A stretch of 64,000 nt of DNA, from positions 1 through 64,000 of the forward strand of contig CAZNLR010000023.1 of assembly GCA_964574215.1 (NCBI GenBank), read 5' to 3'. This DNA comes from GCA-2725625 sp964574215 (GTDB lineage: Bacteria; Pseudomonadota; Alphaproteobacteria; Rhodospirillales; UBA2165). This document shows, piece by piece, positions 1 through 8,750 of the stretch. Positions within the stretch are counted from its first letter, which is position 1, and every line of letters begins with the position of its first letter. Position numbers and translations under genes: made by a program. A model generated the notes under the pieces. That model had not been told where the DNA came from and did not search any database. It saw nothing but the letters and a program-made list of their open reading frames with translations.

Positions 1-946
1 CCTGGCCCATATGGGATTGCAACTTGGCGACCCGGTCGTCCAGCCGTTTCACATCCAGCAGCATTTTACCCACTTCCGTCTGAATAACATCAGCCTGTTC
101 GCGCATGCGCACGTCTTTGAGCACGGCGCGGATGGTATTCAACGTTGCCCATAATGTAGTTGGTGATACGATAAAAACTTTACGCAGAAACGATTCCTCC
201 ACCAGCTCTTGAAAGTTCGCCTGGAGTTCCGCATAGACCGCTTCCGATGGCAGGAACATCAGCGCCGAGTCACTGGTTTCACCGTGAATGATGTATTTCT
301 CGGCGATATCCTTGATGTGTTTTTTGATGTCGGTACTGAAGGCGCGTTCGGCGGCGGCGGTCTCGATTTCCGACTTGGCGTTGTGAAGGGCGCGGTAGCT
401 TTCGAGTGGAAATTTGGAATCGATCACGATGGGTCCCGGGGGATTGGGAAGTTTGAGCAGGCAATCGGCACGCCGGTTGTTGCTCAACGTAACCTGAAAC
501 TCATAGGACGAGGGCGGTAGAATGCCACTAACCAGATCGTTGAGCTGAATTTCACCGAAAGCGCCCCGCGCCTGTTTATTGGACAGAATATCCTGCAAGC
601 CGACCACCTGTTCCGACAGATCGGTGATTTTTTTTTGCGCCGTGTCGATCACCGCCAGCCGCTCATGCAGTTCCTTGAGGGTGGCGCCGGTCTTCTCGGT
701 CTGCTTGGTCAGGCCGTCCCCGAGACGCTTGGAGAGCGCTTCCAGCCGTTCGTTGACGTTGGTCTGGGATTGTTGGAGTCCGGCGCTTAGTTCCGCCTGG
801 TTTGATCGGAGATGTTCCGCCGTTTCGGCAAACTGGGCCATTCGATGTTCGGTCTCGAGACGTGAGCGGTCATTTTTGATCAGCAGCAGAATAACCGCGG
901 CAAAACCGATAATGGCAACGACGACAAGTACCAGCGTTAGATCCAT
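1..946 (-). CDS. rmuC: DNA recombination protein RmuC (3' part off the window)
   Basis: Read on the minus strand from the ATG at 946-944, this frame stays open to the window edge, giving about 315 residues of an unfinished protein. It starts with one membrane segment (residues about 3-23, rich in Val/Ile/Leu), then a long coiled coil rich in Glu, Gln and Lys (about 25-130), then the RmuC nuclease-like core, seen as NKQARGAFGEIQL, PIVIDSKFPLESY and a FLPSEAVYAEL stretch. RmuC proteins limit DNA inversions and are thought to act as membrane-anchored nuclease-fold proteins. It is divergent from def across 138 bp that should hold both promoters. Identification is confident; the C-terminus is not visible. 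Confidence 0.9.
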   Translation of the reverse strand, partial: MDLTLVLVVVAIIGFAAVILLLIKNDRSRLETEHRMAQFAETAEHLRSNQAELSAGLQQSQTNVNERLEALSKRLGDGLTKQTEKTGATLKELHERLAVIDTAQKKITDLSEQVVGLQDILSNKQARGAFGEIQLNDLVSGILPPSSYEFQVTLSNNRRADCLLKLPNPPGPIVIDSKFPLESYRALHNAKSEIETAAAERAFSTDIKKHIKDIAEKYIIHGETSDSALMFLPSEAVYAELQANFQELVEESFLRKVFIVSPTTLWATLNTIRAVLKDVRMREQADVIQTEVGKMLLDVKRLDDRVAKLQSHMGQ

Positions 947-1084
947 GGATGCAGAAATCTCCCCGTGACGAAAACGCCCAATGACAGGCCAAAGATACCT
1001 AGCGTCTTGGCCTTTTGCCAGCGTTTCAATATATTGTGTCGCCCTAACCTATGTTTTGCCCACTGTCAGCAAGTATGAGAGACC

Positions 1085-1615
1085 ATGGCTATTTTATCCA
1101 TCATCGTAGCGCCGGACCCGCGCCTGAAGGTCGTTTGCGACGCCGTCGAGGAGGTTGACGATGACATCCGGAAAATTCTGGATGACATGCTGGAAACCAT
1201 GTACGACGCGCCCGGCATCGGTTTGGCGGCGCCCCAGGTCGGGGTGCAGAAACGCCTGATCGTGGCGGACATCACTAGGGACGAGGAAGAGCGTAATCCC
1301 TATATGATGGTGAACCCGGAAATTTTCTGGGAATCGGACGACATGCTCGACTATGAGGAGGGATGTTTGTCCCTGCCGGAGCATTACGCCGAGGTGACCC
1401 GACCGGAAAAAGTGCGAATCAAATTCCTCGACCGCAATGGCGAAGAACGGGAAACAGAAGCCAGCGGTCTTCTTTCCACCTGTATTCAGCATGAGATGGA
1501 TCATCTCGACGGTATTCTTTTTGTCGATCACCTTTCCAATCTTCGCCGCAGTCTGATCCTGCGCAAACTGCAGAAATTTAAAAAACAGCAGCAAAAGAAA
1601 GCGGTGGGAGCTTAA
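1085..1615 (+). CDS. def: Peptide deformylase
   Basis: Removes the N-formyl group from nascent proteins in the cytosol. At 176 aa it is normal length for a type I enzyme. All three signature motifs are present: GIGLAAPQVG at residues 44-53, EGCLSLP at 92-98 with metal ligand Cys94, and QHEMDHLDG with His136, Glu137 and His140 (HExxH). The C-terminus is Lys-rich. It is the first gene of def-fmt-truA, with fmt starting 29 bp downstream, so the enzymes that add and remove the formyl group are co-transcribed. Confidence 0.97.
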   Translation: MAILSIIVAPDPRLKVVCDAVEEVDDDIRKILDDMLETMYDAPGIGLAAPQVGVQKRLIVADITRDEEERNPYMMVNPEIFWESDDMLDYEEGCLSLPEHYAEVTRPEKVRIKFLDRNGEERETEASGLLSTCIQHEMDHLDGILFVDHLSNLRRSLILRKLQKFKKQQQKKAVGA

Positions 1616-1644
1616 CGGCTCCGCCGCCGCCTCGGGAGCCCCAC

Positions 1645-2589
1645 ATGAGCAGCACGCCGCTCCGCATTGCCTTCATGGGAACGCCGGATTTTTCCGTCCC
1701 CATCCTGGCCGCCCTCAGGGAGGCGGGGCATGACGTTGTTTGCGCCTATTGCCAGCCGCCCCGGGCGGCGGGACGGGGCCAGAAAGTGCGTTTGTCGCCG
1801 GTTCACAACGCTGCCGAAAAAGCAGGCCTGGAAGTAAGAACGCCGAAAAGCCTCAAAGACGAAGATGCCCAGCGGGAGTTCGCCGCCCTCGAATTAGATG
1901 CGGCCGTGGTGGCGGCCTATGGACTGATCCTTCCCGAACCCATCCTGACCGCGCCACGACTGGGCTGCGTCAACGTGCACGCGTCTTTGCTGCCTAGATG
2001 GCGCGGTGCAGCGCCCATCCAACGGGCGATCATGGCGGGCGAGACGGAAACCGGCGTCACCATCATGCAGATGGACAAGGGATTGGATACGGGACCCATG
2101 CTGATCTCGGAACAAATCGCCATCACCGGTGAGACCACCGGCGGCAGTCTCCATGATGCGCTTTCGGAACTGGGTGCTCGCCTGATTGTCGATGCCTTGG
2201 ACCAACTGGTGGCAGGCAATTTGACGCCACATCCGCAACCGGAGGCGGGCGTGACCTACGCCGCCAAAATCGAGAAAAGCGAGGCCCGCATCGATTGGAC
2301 CAAATCGGCCGGAGAAATAGACCGCCTGATCCGTGCCTTTTCTCCCTGGCCCGGGGCCTGGTTCGCCATCAACGGGGAGCGTATCAAAATCCTCGTGGGC
2401 GAGGTTGTCGAACGAAACGGCAGCGCCGGTGAGGTTCTGGAAGATGATTTGACGGTCGCATGCGGTGACGGCGCCCTGCGGATCAACCGCTTGCAAAGAG
2501 CCGGGAAATCACCCATGGATCGGCAGGAATTTCTGCGCGGCTACGATCTGCCAAAAGGCACCCGTTTGGATACGGGTCTCGATCCATGA
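1645..2589 (+). CDS. fmt: Methionyl-tRNA formyltransferase
   Basis: Transfers a formyl group from 10-formyl-tetrahydrofolate to initiator Met-tRNA. At 314 aa it is typical length. The N-terminal Rossmann-like catalytic domain begins with IAFMGTPDFSVP. The formyltransferase signature VNVHASLLPRWRGAAP covers residues 109-124, so the expected catalytic residues Asn110, His112 and Asp148 (in KGLDTGPM) are all present. The C-terminal OB-fold region (about 210-314) binds tRNA. Its stop overlaps the truA start (ATGA), indicating translational coupling. Confidence 0.97.
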   Translation: MSSTPLRIAFMGTPDFSVPILAALREAGHDVVCAYCQPPRAAGRGQKVRLSPVHNAAEKAGLEVRTPKSLKDEDAQREFAALELDAAVVAAYGLILPEPILTAPRLGCVNVHASLLPRWRGAAPIQRAIMAGETETGVTIMQMDKGLDTGPMLISEQIAITGETTGGSLHDALSELGARLIVDALDQLVAGNLTPHPQPEAGVTYAAKIEKSEARIDWTKSAGEIDRLIRAFSPWPGAWFAINGERIKILVGEVVERNGSAGEVLEDDLTVACGDGALRINRLQRAGKSPMDRQEFLRGYDLPKGTRLDTGLDP

Positions 2590-3323
2590 CACGCTACAAG
2601 CTCACCCTAGAATATGACGGGCGCGGATTTGTCGGCTGGCAGCGGCAGGATACGGGGCTTGGCGTTCAGCAGGTGCTGGAAGAAGCGGTGGAGAAATTCT
2701 GCGGTGAGACTGTTCGGTTTCACGTGGCGGGCCGGACCGATACCGGCGTGCATGCCCTGGGCCAGGTCGCCCATGTCGATATTGCCAAGGATACCGATGC
2801 CGACACCGTCCGGGACGCCTTGAATTTTCACGTCAAGCCTCATGCCATTGCCGTTCTGTCAGCGAAACAGGTCGACAAGGAATTTCATGCCCGCTTTTCG
2901 GCCAAGGAGCGGGCCTATTTTTACCGTATCATTAACCGGCGTCCACCCCTGGCCCTCGAACATGGCAGGGCTTGGTGGATACCGCAGGAACTGGATGCGG
3001 CCGCCATGAACGAGGCGGCGTCGAAACTGATCGGCCACCACGATTTTTCCACCTTCCGGGCCGCCGGGTGCCAGGCTGACGGACCGATGAAAACCTTGGA
3101 CACGCTCTCGGTCGAGCGGGCGGGCGATGAAATTCATATCAGGGCGCGGGCCATTTCTTTTCTCTATCATCAGGTCCGTAATATGGTGGGCACGCTGAAA
3201 CTGGTGGGTGAAGGTAAATGGACACCTGACGATATGGCCCGGGCCCTGGCGGCCGCCGACCGCGCGGAAGGCGGTCAAACCGCGCCCCCGGACGGGCTCT
3301 ACCTGACCGAAGTGGTGTACTGA
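2586..3323 (+). CDS. truA: tRNA pseudouridine(38-40) synthase TruA
   Basis: Isomerises uridines 38-40 in the anticodon arm of tRNAs. At 245 aa it is a normal TruA length. It opens with YKLTLEYDGRGFVGWQRQ and carries the catalytic motif GRTDTGVHA at residues 49-57, with Asp52 as nucleophile. Later family stretches include FSTFRAAGC and FLYHQVRNMVGTL. The start overlaps fmt by 4 bp (ATGA), and the stop TGA is followed directly by the ATG of the permease gene. All three tRNA/translation genes therefore probably share one transcript. Confidence 0.97.
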   Translation: MTRYKLTLEYDGRGFVGWQRQDTGLGVQQVLEEAVEKFCGETVRFHVAGRTDTGVHALGQVAHVDIAKDTDADTVRDALNFHVKPHAIAVLSAKQVDKEFHARFSAKERAYFYRIINRRPPLALEHGRAWWIPQELDAAAMNEAASKLIGHHDFSTFRAAGCQADGPMKTLDTLSVERAGDEIHIRARAISFLYHQVRNMVGTLKLVGEGKWTPDDMARALAAADRAEGGQTAPPDGLYLTEVVY

Positions 3324-4730
3324 ATGTATCAGAAATCCTTCGTTTTTTTAGCGGCCCTGATCAGTCTGGTATTATTGATTATCCCTACACCTGAAGGAGT
3401 CGCGCCGGTGGTGTTGCGGTCTGCGGCGGTGATCGTGCTGGTGATCGGATTATGGTCGACGGCGGTGGTGCCCTCATTCTACGGCTCACTGATTTTTATG
3501 TTCGCCGCCATCGTTCTCGAAACAGCGCCGCCGAAAATCGTTTTTTCCGGATTTCATGCGGCGGCCACCTGGCTGGTGATTGGCGGCCTGGTGCTGGGCC
3601 TGGGCGTTAAGCGGTCGGGTCTGGATATCCGCATGGTGCGGGCCTTTCTGGCTCATTTCCCGAAATCATATATGGCGATGAACTATGGCATTTTCTGGAT
3701 CGCCGCCGCCCTCTCCTTTATCGTACCGTCGGCCGCCGGGCGGGTGGCGCTGTTGGTGCCCATCATGTTGTCTTTGGCCGATGAACTGGGCTTCGATGAA
3801 AACAGCAACGGGCGGTCAGGGTTGGTGCTGTCGGCGACCATGGGAACCATGATACCGGCTTTCGCCGTTTTACCCGCCAACGTACCCAATATGGCTCTCT
3901 ACGGCGCCGTCGAAAGCATCTACGGTCTGCATCTGACCTATGGCGATTTCTTTATTCTCAATTATCCGGTCATGGGTATGGCGGCGCTGTTGTTTTATCC
4001 GGCGATCATTTCACTGTTGATGAAGGATGCGCCCCGGCATCCCGACCACCGCGAAGAGGCGAAAAAATGGGGATCGGATGAGCGCAAGCTGTTGGTCATC
4101 CTGATACTTGCATTGGGTCTTTGGGTTACCGACAATCTGCACGGCGTATCACCTGCCTGGGTAGCGCTGGGCGCGGCGATCCTGTGCCTGATGCCGCCTA
4201 TCGGACCCATCGCCATCGGCATTATGCCGCCGAAATCCCTTGCCGCCGATATCGATTACGGCCCCATTCTGTTCGTTGCCGGCGTCATTGGGTTGGGCGC
4301 GGTGGCCAATCATACGGGCCTCGGCGCGATCATCGCCGGGCATCTGATGGATTTTATCGCCATCGAGAAAAGCGCCGATCTGGCAGGAGATTTCAAAAAC
4401 TTTGCCTCTATTTCTTTTATCAGTGTCGTTGTCGGTCTGTTCACCACCATGCCCGCCCAGCCGTCGATCATGGTGCCCATGGCACAGACCCTGGCGGATG
4501 CCTCCGGCTGGTCGCTGATGAGTGTCCTGATGACCTCCATGACCGCCTGGATGATGATGCCCATGTTTTACCAGGGGCCGCCCATTGTCATCGCTGTCGC
4601 TCTCGGCAAACTGCGCATCGGCACCGTCAACAAGATGCTGATCACCTATATGATTTTTTCGATCCTGGTTGTCCTGCCCCTGCATTTTCTATGGGGCCGG
4701 CAGCTGGGCATGTTCACCGGCGGCAATTAG
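3324..4730 (+). CDS. SLC13/DASS-family anion:sodium symporter-like permease
   Basis: A 468-aa polytopic inner-membrane protein with roughly 12 hydrophobic segments spread over its whole length. It resembles the divalent anion:Na+ symporter (SLC13/CitT/ArsB-NhaD) group: a first half with WLVIGGLVLGLGVKRSGLD and SFIVPSAAGRVALLVPIM, and a second half with GPILFVAGVIGLGAVANHTG and FTTMPAQPSIMVPMAQ. These positions resemble the two substrate hairpins with an SNT-like motif, though the motif itself is altered. The substrate cannot be told; dicarboxylates, sulfate or tricarboxylates are possible. It starts immediately after the truA stop, so it is probably co-transcribed with truA without a shared function. 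Confidence 0.75.
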   Translation: MYQKSFVFLAALISLVLLIIPTPEGVAPVVLRSAAVIVLVIGLWSTAVVPSFYGSLIFMFAAIVLETAPPKIVFSGFHAAATWLVIGGLVLGLGVKRSGLDIRMVRAFLAHFPKSYMAMNYGIFWIAAALSFIVPSAAGRVALLVPIMLSLADELGFDENSNGRSGLVLSATMGTMIPAFAVLPANVPNMALYGAVESIYGLHLTYGDFFILNYPVMGMAALLFYPAIISLLMKDAPRHPDHREEAKKWGSDERKLLVILILALGLWVTDNLHGVSPAWVALGAAILCLMPPIGPIAIGIMPPKSLAADIDYGPILFVAGVIGLGAVANHTGLGAIIAGHLMDFIAIEKSADLAGDFKNFASISFISVVVGLFTTMPAQPSIMVPMAQTLADASGWSLMSVLMTSMTAWMMMPMFYQGPPIVIAVALGKLRIGTVNKMLITYMIFSILVVLPLHFLWGRQLGMFTGGN

Positions 4731-4732
4731 TT

Positions 4733-4755
4733 AATTTATCGACAGTCGATTAATT
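4733..4755. terminator. AT-rich hairpin between convergent genes
   Basis: The inverted repeat AATTTATCGAC / GTCGATTAATT, with one base between the arms and one mismatch, lies just past the permease stop and before the end of the opposing lipoprotein gene. A further ATCGATTA copy lies about 30 bp downstream. There is no strong T-run, so its role as a bidirectional terminator is only plausible. Confidence 0.3.
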
Positions 4756-4783
4756 CACACCTGTTCACATCTTCAATTATCGA

Positions 4784-5473
4784 TTAGTTCAGCTCGGGAA
4801 ATTCGTCGCTGGGGTACAATTCCAAACATTGGTCGAACAGCAGGGAAGGCGTGAACTTGCCGACGAAGCCCCTTAAGGTCTTACGGTCCGAATTTATCCG
4901 GTAGTAGGGCACTTTTTCCTCCTCCTCACCGAGTTTGTACTTGGCCCTGATTTCCTCACCCAGGATCACCTGTTTGCTGATCAGGCCGCCGATCAGCTTA
5001 TGGCTCATGAAGCATCCCCATAAAGACCGGTTCGGCGTATCGGCCTTTCTAAGATCGAGGGTCAGCAGAATATAGCCGGGCTCGATGCCCGGGAGGCTGT
5101 AATAGTCGCCGACCCCTGCGTGGCGTTGGGCGTTGAAATAGATTTTGCCGTTGGCTTCCGAAGCGAATGCAGTCGCCTTCAGCCAGCGCACCGGCCGCAC
5201 CTTTTCACCCCGGTCGTGGGTTGCGCCGATAACATCAATGATGTGTTTCTCTTTGCCCTTTTTGAGCGACAGATACCAGCGGGGTGACGTTTTCTGGGAG
5301 GCCCAAGTGCCTAATATCCGGGAATCATAGGATACCTGCCCCGGTTCCGAGAGAGAATGCTTGGATTCCACCGGCGCGCTACAGGCGGCGAGAAGGCCGG
5401 CGGCGACAAGAATCAAGGGTCGAAAGACGGTTGCCTGTTTCAACATATCTCTATTCAAAATCCGATTATTCAT
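4784..5473 (-). CDS. Predicted lipoprotein of unknown function
   Basis: 229 aa. The N-terminus has basic residues, a hydrophobic stretch and a lipobox LLAAC with Cys31, so it should be lipidated and exported to the periplasmic face of a membrane. The internal Met10 (MLKQATVF) would give a more typical signal-peptide length and may be the real start. The mature part is mixed alpha/beta with many Lys/Glu and no recognised domain; it includes a WYLSLKKGKEKHI stretch and a C-terminal LFDQCLELYPSDEFPEL. It is the last gene of the dapD-dapE string and follows the thioesterase gene by 7 bp. No function is assigned. Confidence 0.7.
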   Translation of the reverse strand: MNNRILNRDMLKQATVFRPLILVAAGLLAACSAPVESKHSLSEPGQVSYDSRILGTWASQKTSPRWYLSLKKGKEKHIIDVIGATHDRGEKVRPVRWLKATAFASEANGKIYFNAQRHAGVGDYYSLPGIEPGYILLTLDLRKADTPNRSLWGCFMSHKLIGGLISKQVILGEEIRAKYKLGEEEEKVPYYRINSDRKTLRGFVGKFTPSLLFDQCLELYPSDEFPELN

Positions 5474-5480
5474 ATTCTAC

Positions 5481-5915
5481 TCATTCATATTCATCCGGCG
5501 AAATTAAGGCGGCGGTCACCGCTTTCCTGAGATCATCGGGCATGTCCATGGCTTTTCTGGCGTTGGTGTCGAAGAAAACCTCAACCGATTCCTGGGTGGC
5601 GCATAACACGCCCGTGTCGGCATTGTACAAACGTTGTTCATAGGTGACGCTGCGGTTGCCGACTTTTGTCCAGGCGCCTTTGATCACAATCATCGTGCCC
5701 GCCGTGACTTCGCTATGAAAATTCACCGAAATATTGGCGATTACCAGCCCCACACCCTTGGCGTTATGTTCCCGAATATTAACGCCTGCCAGATTCCACA
5801 TGTGAAATCCGCAGTCGTCAAAGAACTGAACATAGAAACGGACATTCATATGACCATAGTGATCACAATATTTCGGTAGAACGACACTGCGGTAGATGTC
5901 CGTCCATCCTGTCAT
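5481..5915 (-). CDS. Acyl-CoA thioesterase, hot-dog fold (4HBT/YbgC type)
   Basis: 144 aa, the normal size of a single hot-dog domain. The N-terminal motif YCDHYGHMNVRFYVQFFDD (Asp18, Tyr20, Gly21, His22, Met23, Asn24) is the conserved helix start and active-site region of 4-hydroxybenzoyl-CoA thioesterase-like enzymes. The Asp/His/Asn set supports catalysis, but the acyl group hydrolysed is unknown. A strong ribosome binding site (AAAGGAGA) precedes the ATG at 5915. It lies 34 bp downstream of a membrane-protein gene within the dapD-dapE-led string. Confidence 0.8.
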   Translation of the reverse strand: MTGWTDIYRSVVLPKYCDHYGHMNVRFYVQFFDDCGFHMWNLAGVNIREHNAKGVGLVIANISVNFHSEVTAGTMIVIKGAWTKVGNRSVTYEQRLYNADTGVLCATQESVEVFFDTNARKAMDMPDDLRKAVTAALISPDEYE

Positions 5916-5949
5916 CCGAAATCTCCTTTGAAACGCACAGTTTTCGTTT

Positions 5950-6525
5950 TCATCCGGCCCTTATCATGCCTTCGGTAATCAAATTGATAAATATGCTGAT
6001 CAAAAAGTCCAGCAGGACCAGCCCGACCGCCAGCATGGAAGTTACCGCCAATGCGGTCTTGGTGACGAACCAGGTATAGAGCATCACCATCGCCAGCAGC
6101 GCGGCGCCGAAAAATGCCATGTTGTTGGTGCTCATGGTCCCAAGTTCGGCAAAGATGGCGAACGGCAGATAGGCCACATTCTGCAGTACGGACGCCCAAT
6201 TGTAGGCGACGATATAACCAATGAATTTCTGACCCCGGTCGATCCCTTCGGCGATGTAAAACATGAGCAGCGGAAAGGTCAGCCAGGCAATAATATAGGA
6301 GATACTCTCCACCGAAATATAACGCAGAAAGGAGACCTCGACCTGGCCTTCATTGAAACGGATAATCAACAACAGGGCGAACAGAGGCGCCACCAGAACG
6401 GCGGCGAAAAATGACTTCCAGAAGCCGTTCACCGTCTGGTTGAAATAAGCCATACCGCTTTGATCCGCCCGGGCCAGCCGATAGGCTCCGTAGAGCGATA
6501 GCATTATTTCGCGTGTGCTGATCAT
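5950..6525 (-). CDS. Polytopic inner-membrane protein, unknown function
   Basis: 191 aa with about five hydrophobic segments (near residues 38-56, 70-92, 100-125, 132-150 and 155-182). The amphipathic N-terminus reads MLSLYGAYRLARAD, and a short loop has AEGIDRGQKFIGY. It resembles proteins commonly found beside dapE in alphaproteobacteria (from memory), but no function is known to me. It starts 21 bp after dapE, with AGGA just before the ATG, so it is in the same transcript. Confidence 0.7.
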   Translation of the reverse strand: MISTREIMLSLYGAYRLARADQSGMAYFNQTVNGFWKSFFAAVLVAPLFALLLIIRFNEGQVEVSFLRYISVESISYIIAWLTFPLLMFYIAEGIDRGQKFIGYIVAYNWASVLQNVAYLPFAIFAELGTMSTNNMAFFGAALLAMVMLYTWFVTKTALAVTSMLAVGLVLLDFLISIFINLITEGMIRAG

Positions 6526-6546
6526 ATCGGTTCCTGGATCGCCCGG

Positions 6547-7713
6547 TTATCCGGCGCCGGCCTTGGCGAAAAAACTTTCGAGCACCGCCAGATATATATC
6601 GGTCAGCGCGTTGATGTCGTCGACCGTAATGCATTCGTCCGCTTTATGCATAGTCTGTCCCACTAGACCGAATTCGGCCACCGGGCAATAGTCCTTGATA
6701 AAGCGGGCATCCGACGTGCCGCCCGACGTGCTCAATTCCGGCCGGTTACCGGTCACTTTTTCCACGGCATCGGCAATAGCGCCGCTGAGGGAACCGGGTG
6801 GTGTCAAAAAGGATTCGCCCGAAACATAGATGTCCAGATCGTAATCGCCGCCGATATTGTCGAGCCTTTGGCGCAGCCAGGTTTCCACGTCCGCCGCGCT
6901 GTGCAGGTCGTTGAAACGGACGTTAAACCCGGCCGTTGCTTTGCCGGGAATAACATTGGTTGCCGGATTGCCGATGTCGATGGTGGAAATTTGCAAAGTC
7001 GATGCCTGGAAATGGTCCGTGCCGTCGTCCAACGCCTCATCCGTTATGGCCGCCAGCATGGCAACCAGCCGGTGGGCGGGATTATCGGCCAGGTGGGGAT
7101 AAGCGGTATGTCCCTGCACCCCATGGACGGTCAAATAGCCGTTGAGGCTGCCCCGCCGGCCGATCTTAATCATATCGCCAAGCCGGTCCGGATTGGTCGG
7201 TTCACCAACCAGACAGGCATCCAGAATCTCGCCCTGCTCCTTGGTCCATTGCAGCAGCTTTCTGGTACCGTTGATGGAAGGGCCTTCCTCGTCGCCGGTA
7301 ATCAGGAAACTGATGGAGCCGCCGAATTCCGGTCCGTTGTTTTCCAGGTGCCGCTGAACGGCGGCGGCAAAGCAGGCGATGGCTGATTTCATATCGGCGG
7401 CGCCTCGGCCATAGAGAACGCCGTCTTTGATCTCGGCGCCGAAAGGGTTTTCGGACCAGGTGCTTTCGTCACCCACCGGCACCACGTCGGTGTGGCCGGC
7501 AAAACAGAAATTGGGCGCGCCGTCGCCTAGACGGGCATAAAGATTATCGATATCGGGTGTGCCGTCCTCGCTGAACATCTGCCGGTAGCAGGTAAAGCCC
7601 AGACCCTCTAGCGCTTTTTGCAGCACCGAAAGCGCACCGCCGTCATCCGGCGTCACGCTCTGGCAACGGATCAAATCCCGCGCAAGCTCAACAGGGTCCA
7701 GTGCCTTGGTCAT
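6547..7713 (-). CDS. dapE: Succinyl-diaminopimelate desuccinylase
   Basis: Hydrolyses N-succinyl-L,L-diaminopimelate to L,L-DAP and succinate in lysine and peptidoglycan synthesis. 388 aa, usual M20 metallopeptidase length. The di-zinc site is visible: FAGHTDVVP (His74, Asp76), YGRGAADMK (Asp107 bridging), and GDEEG (Asp141-Glu143, with the catalytic Glu among them). A C-terminal metal-binding His lies in LVGQTMHKADE, and STSGGTSDARFI is a family signature. dapD ends 8 bp upstream, so two enzymes of the succinylase pathway are adjacent (with a DAP aminotransferase step between them). Confidence 0.97.
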   Translation of the reverse strand: MTKALDPVELARDLIRCQSVTPDDGGALSVLQKALEGLGFTCYRQMFSEDGTPDIDNLYARLGDGAPNFCFAGHTDVVPVGDESTWSENPFGAEIKDGVLYGRGAADMKSAIACFAAAVQRHLENNGPEFGGSISFLITGDEEGPSINGTRKLLQWTKEQGEILDACLVGEPTNPDRLGDMIKIGRRGSLNGYLTVHGVQGHTAYPHLADNPAHRLVAMLAAITDEALDDGTDHFQASTLQISTIDIGNPATNVIPGKATAGFNVRFNDLHSAADVETWLRQRLDNIGGDYDLDIYVSGESFLTPPGSLSGAIADAVEKVTGNRPELSTSGGTSDARFIKDYCPVAEFGLVGQTMHKADECITVDDINALTDIYLAVLESFFAKAGAG

Positions 7714-7721
7714 AAACTATA

Positions 7722-8573
7722 TCAGTCCCTCAACAGATCATTGATGGAGGTTTTGGCGCGCGTGCCTTCGTCCACCCGCTTGACGATGACGGCGCAGTAG
7801 AGGCTCGGCCCCGGCGTGCCGTCGGGCAAATCCTTGCCCGGCAGCGATCCCGGCACCACCACCGAATAGGCGGGCACGCGGCCCATGAAAATCTCGCCGC
7901 TTGAGCGGTCGACAATTTTGGTCGAAGCGCCGATATAGACGCCCATGGAAAGCACCGCGCCTTCCTCAACGATGACGCCTTCGGCCACTTCGGATCGGGC
8001 GCCGACGAAGCAATTGTCTTCGATAATCACCGGGTCGGCCTGCAAAGGCTCCAGCACGCCGCCAATGCCGGCGCCACCGGAAATATGGCAGTTCTTGCCG
8101 ATTTGGGCGCAGGAGCCCACCGTCGCCCAGGTATCGACCATGGTGCCTTCGTCCACATAAGCGCCCAGATTGACAAATGACGGCATGAGAACGACGCCCG
8201 GCGCGATAAAGGCGGAGCGGCGGACGACACAGTTGGGCACCGCCCGGAAACCGGCCGCGGTGAATTCCTTGTCCGTCCAGCCGGAAAACTTCGACGGCAC
8301 TTTATCCCACCAATTGCCGTCGCCCGGGCTGTTGTTGACGGTTGCCATATCGTTGAGCCGGAAGCCCAGCAAAACGGCTTTCTTGAGCCATTGATTGACG
8401 TGCCAGCCGCCCGAACCGTTGTCTGATTTCTCGGCCACCCGCGCCGTGCCGGAATCGAGCATGTCCAACGCCGACTCGACGGCGTCACGGACCTCGCCGG
8501 TGGTGGCCGGGGTTATTTCGTCGCGGTTTTCCCAGGCGGCGTCCACGGCCGCTTGTAATTGTGAATTTGTCAC
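7722..8573 (-). CDS. dapD: Tetrahydrodipicolinate N-succinyltransferase
   Basis: Uses succinyl-CoA to acylate tetrahydrodipicolinate in the lysine/DAP pathway. 283 aa. The N-terminal helical part (to about residue 100) is followed by a left-handed beta-helix of hexapeptide turns (AFIAPGVVLMPSFVNLGAYV, GKNCHISGGAGIGG, EDNCFVGARSEVAEG), and PDGTPGPSLYCAVIVKRVDE closes the protein. The start is GTG at 8573, with AAGGTG about ten bases upstream. It heads the dapD-dapE string; 177 bp separate it from the HAD phosphatase gene and contain a repetitive palindrome. Confidence 0.96.
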   Translation of the reverse strand: MTNSQLQAAVDAAWENRDEITPATTGEVRDAVESALDMLDSGTARVAEKSDNGSGGWHVNQWLKKAVLLGFRLNDMATVNNSPGDGNWWDKVPSKFSGWTDKEFTAAGFRAVPNCVVRRSAFIAPGVVLMPSFVNLGAYVDEGTMVDTWATVGSCAQIGKNCHISGGAGIGGVLEPLQADPVIIEDNCFVGARSEVAEGVIVEEGAVLSMGVYIGASTKIVDRSSGEIFMGRVPAYSVVVPGSLPGKDLPDGTPGPSLYCAVIVKRVDEGTRAKTSINDLLRD

Positions 8574-8661
8574 TTTTTGCTACACCTTTTTCAAAATACA
8601 AGTACGTCTCAAGACAAGTCCCGGAAAATGGTGCAGGAGGGGGGCGGTGTCAACCTGGAAT

Positions 8662-8718
8662 AAAAAAGGGGACGGTCCCCTTTTCAGCGCCCGAAAAACG
8701 GGGACCGTCCCCGTTTTT
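8662..8718. repeat. REP-like nested palindrome (GGGGACGGTCCCC family)
   Basis: Two hairpins lie side by side: the palindrome GGGGACGGTCCCC flanked by A/T runs (8662-8685) and GGGGACCGTCCCC flanked by AAAAAC/GTTTTT (8694-8718). The two units are also inverted copies of each other, so the whole region can form one long stem. This type of GC palindrome in A/T flanks resembles REP elements mobilised by RAYT-type transposases in other bacteria. That link is inference; no RAYT gene is in the window. It lies downstream of the HAD gene and upstream of dapD, and may also stop transcription. Confidence 0.7.
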
Positions 8719-8750
8719 TATACGGTGTCGATCGGTGGCTGGCGGTTAAT

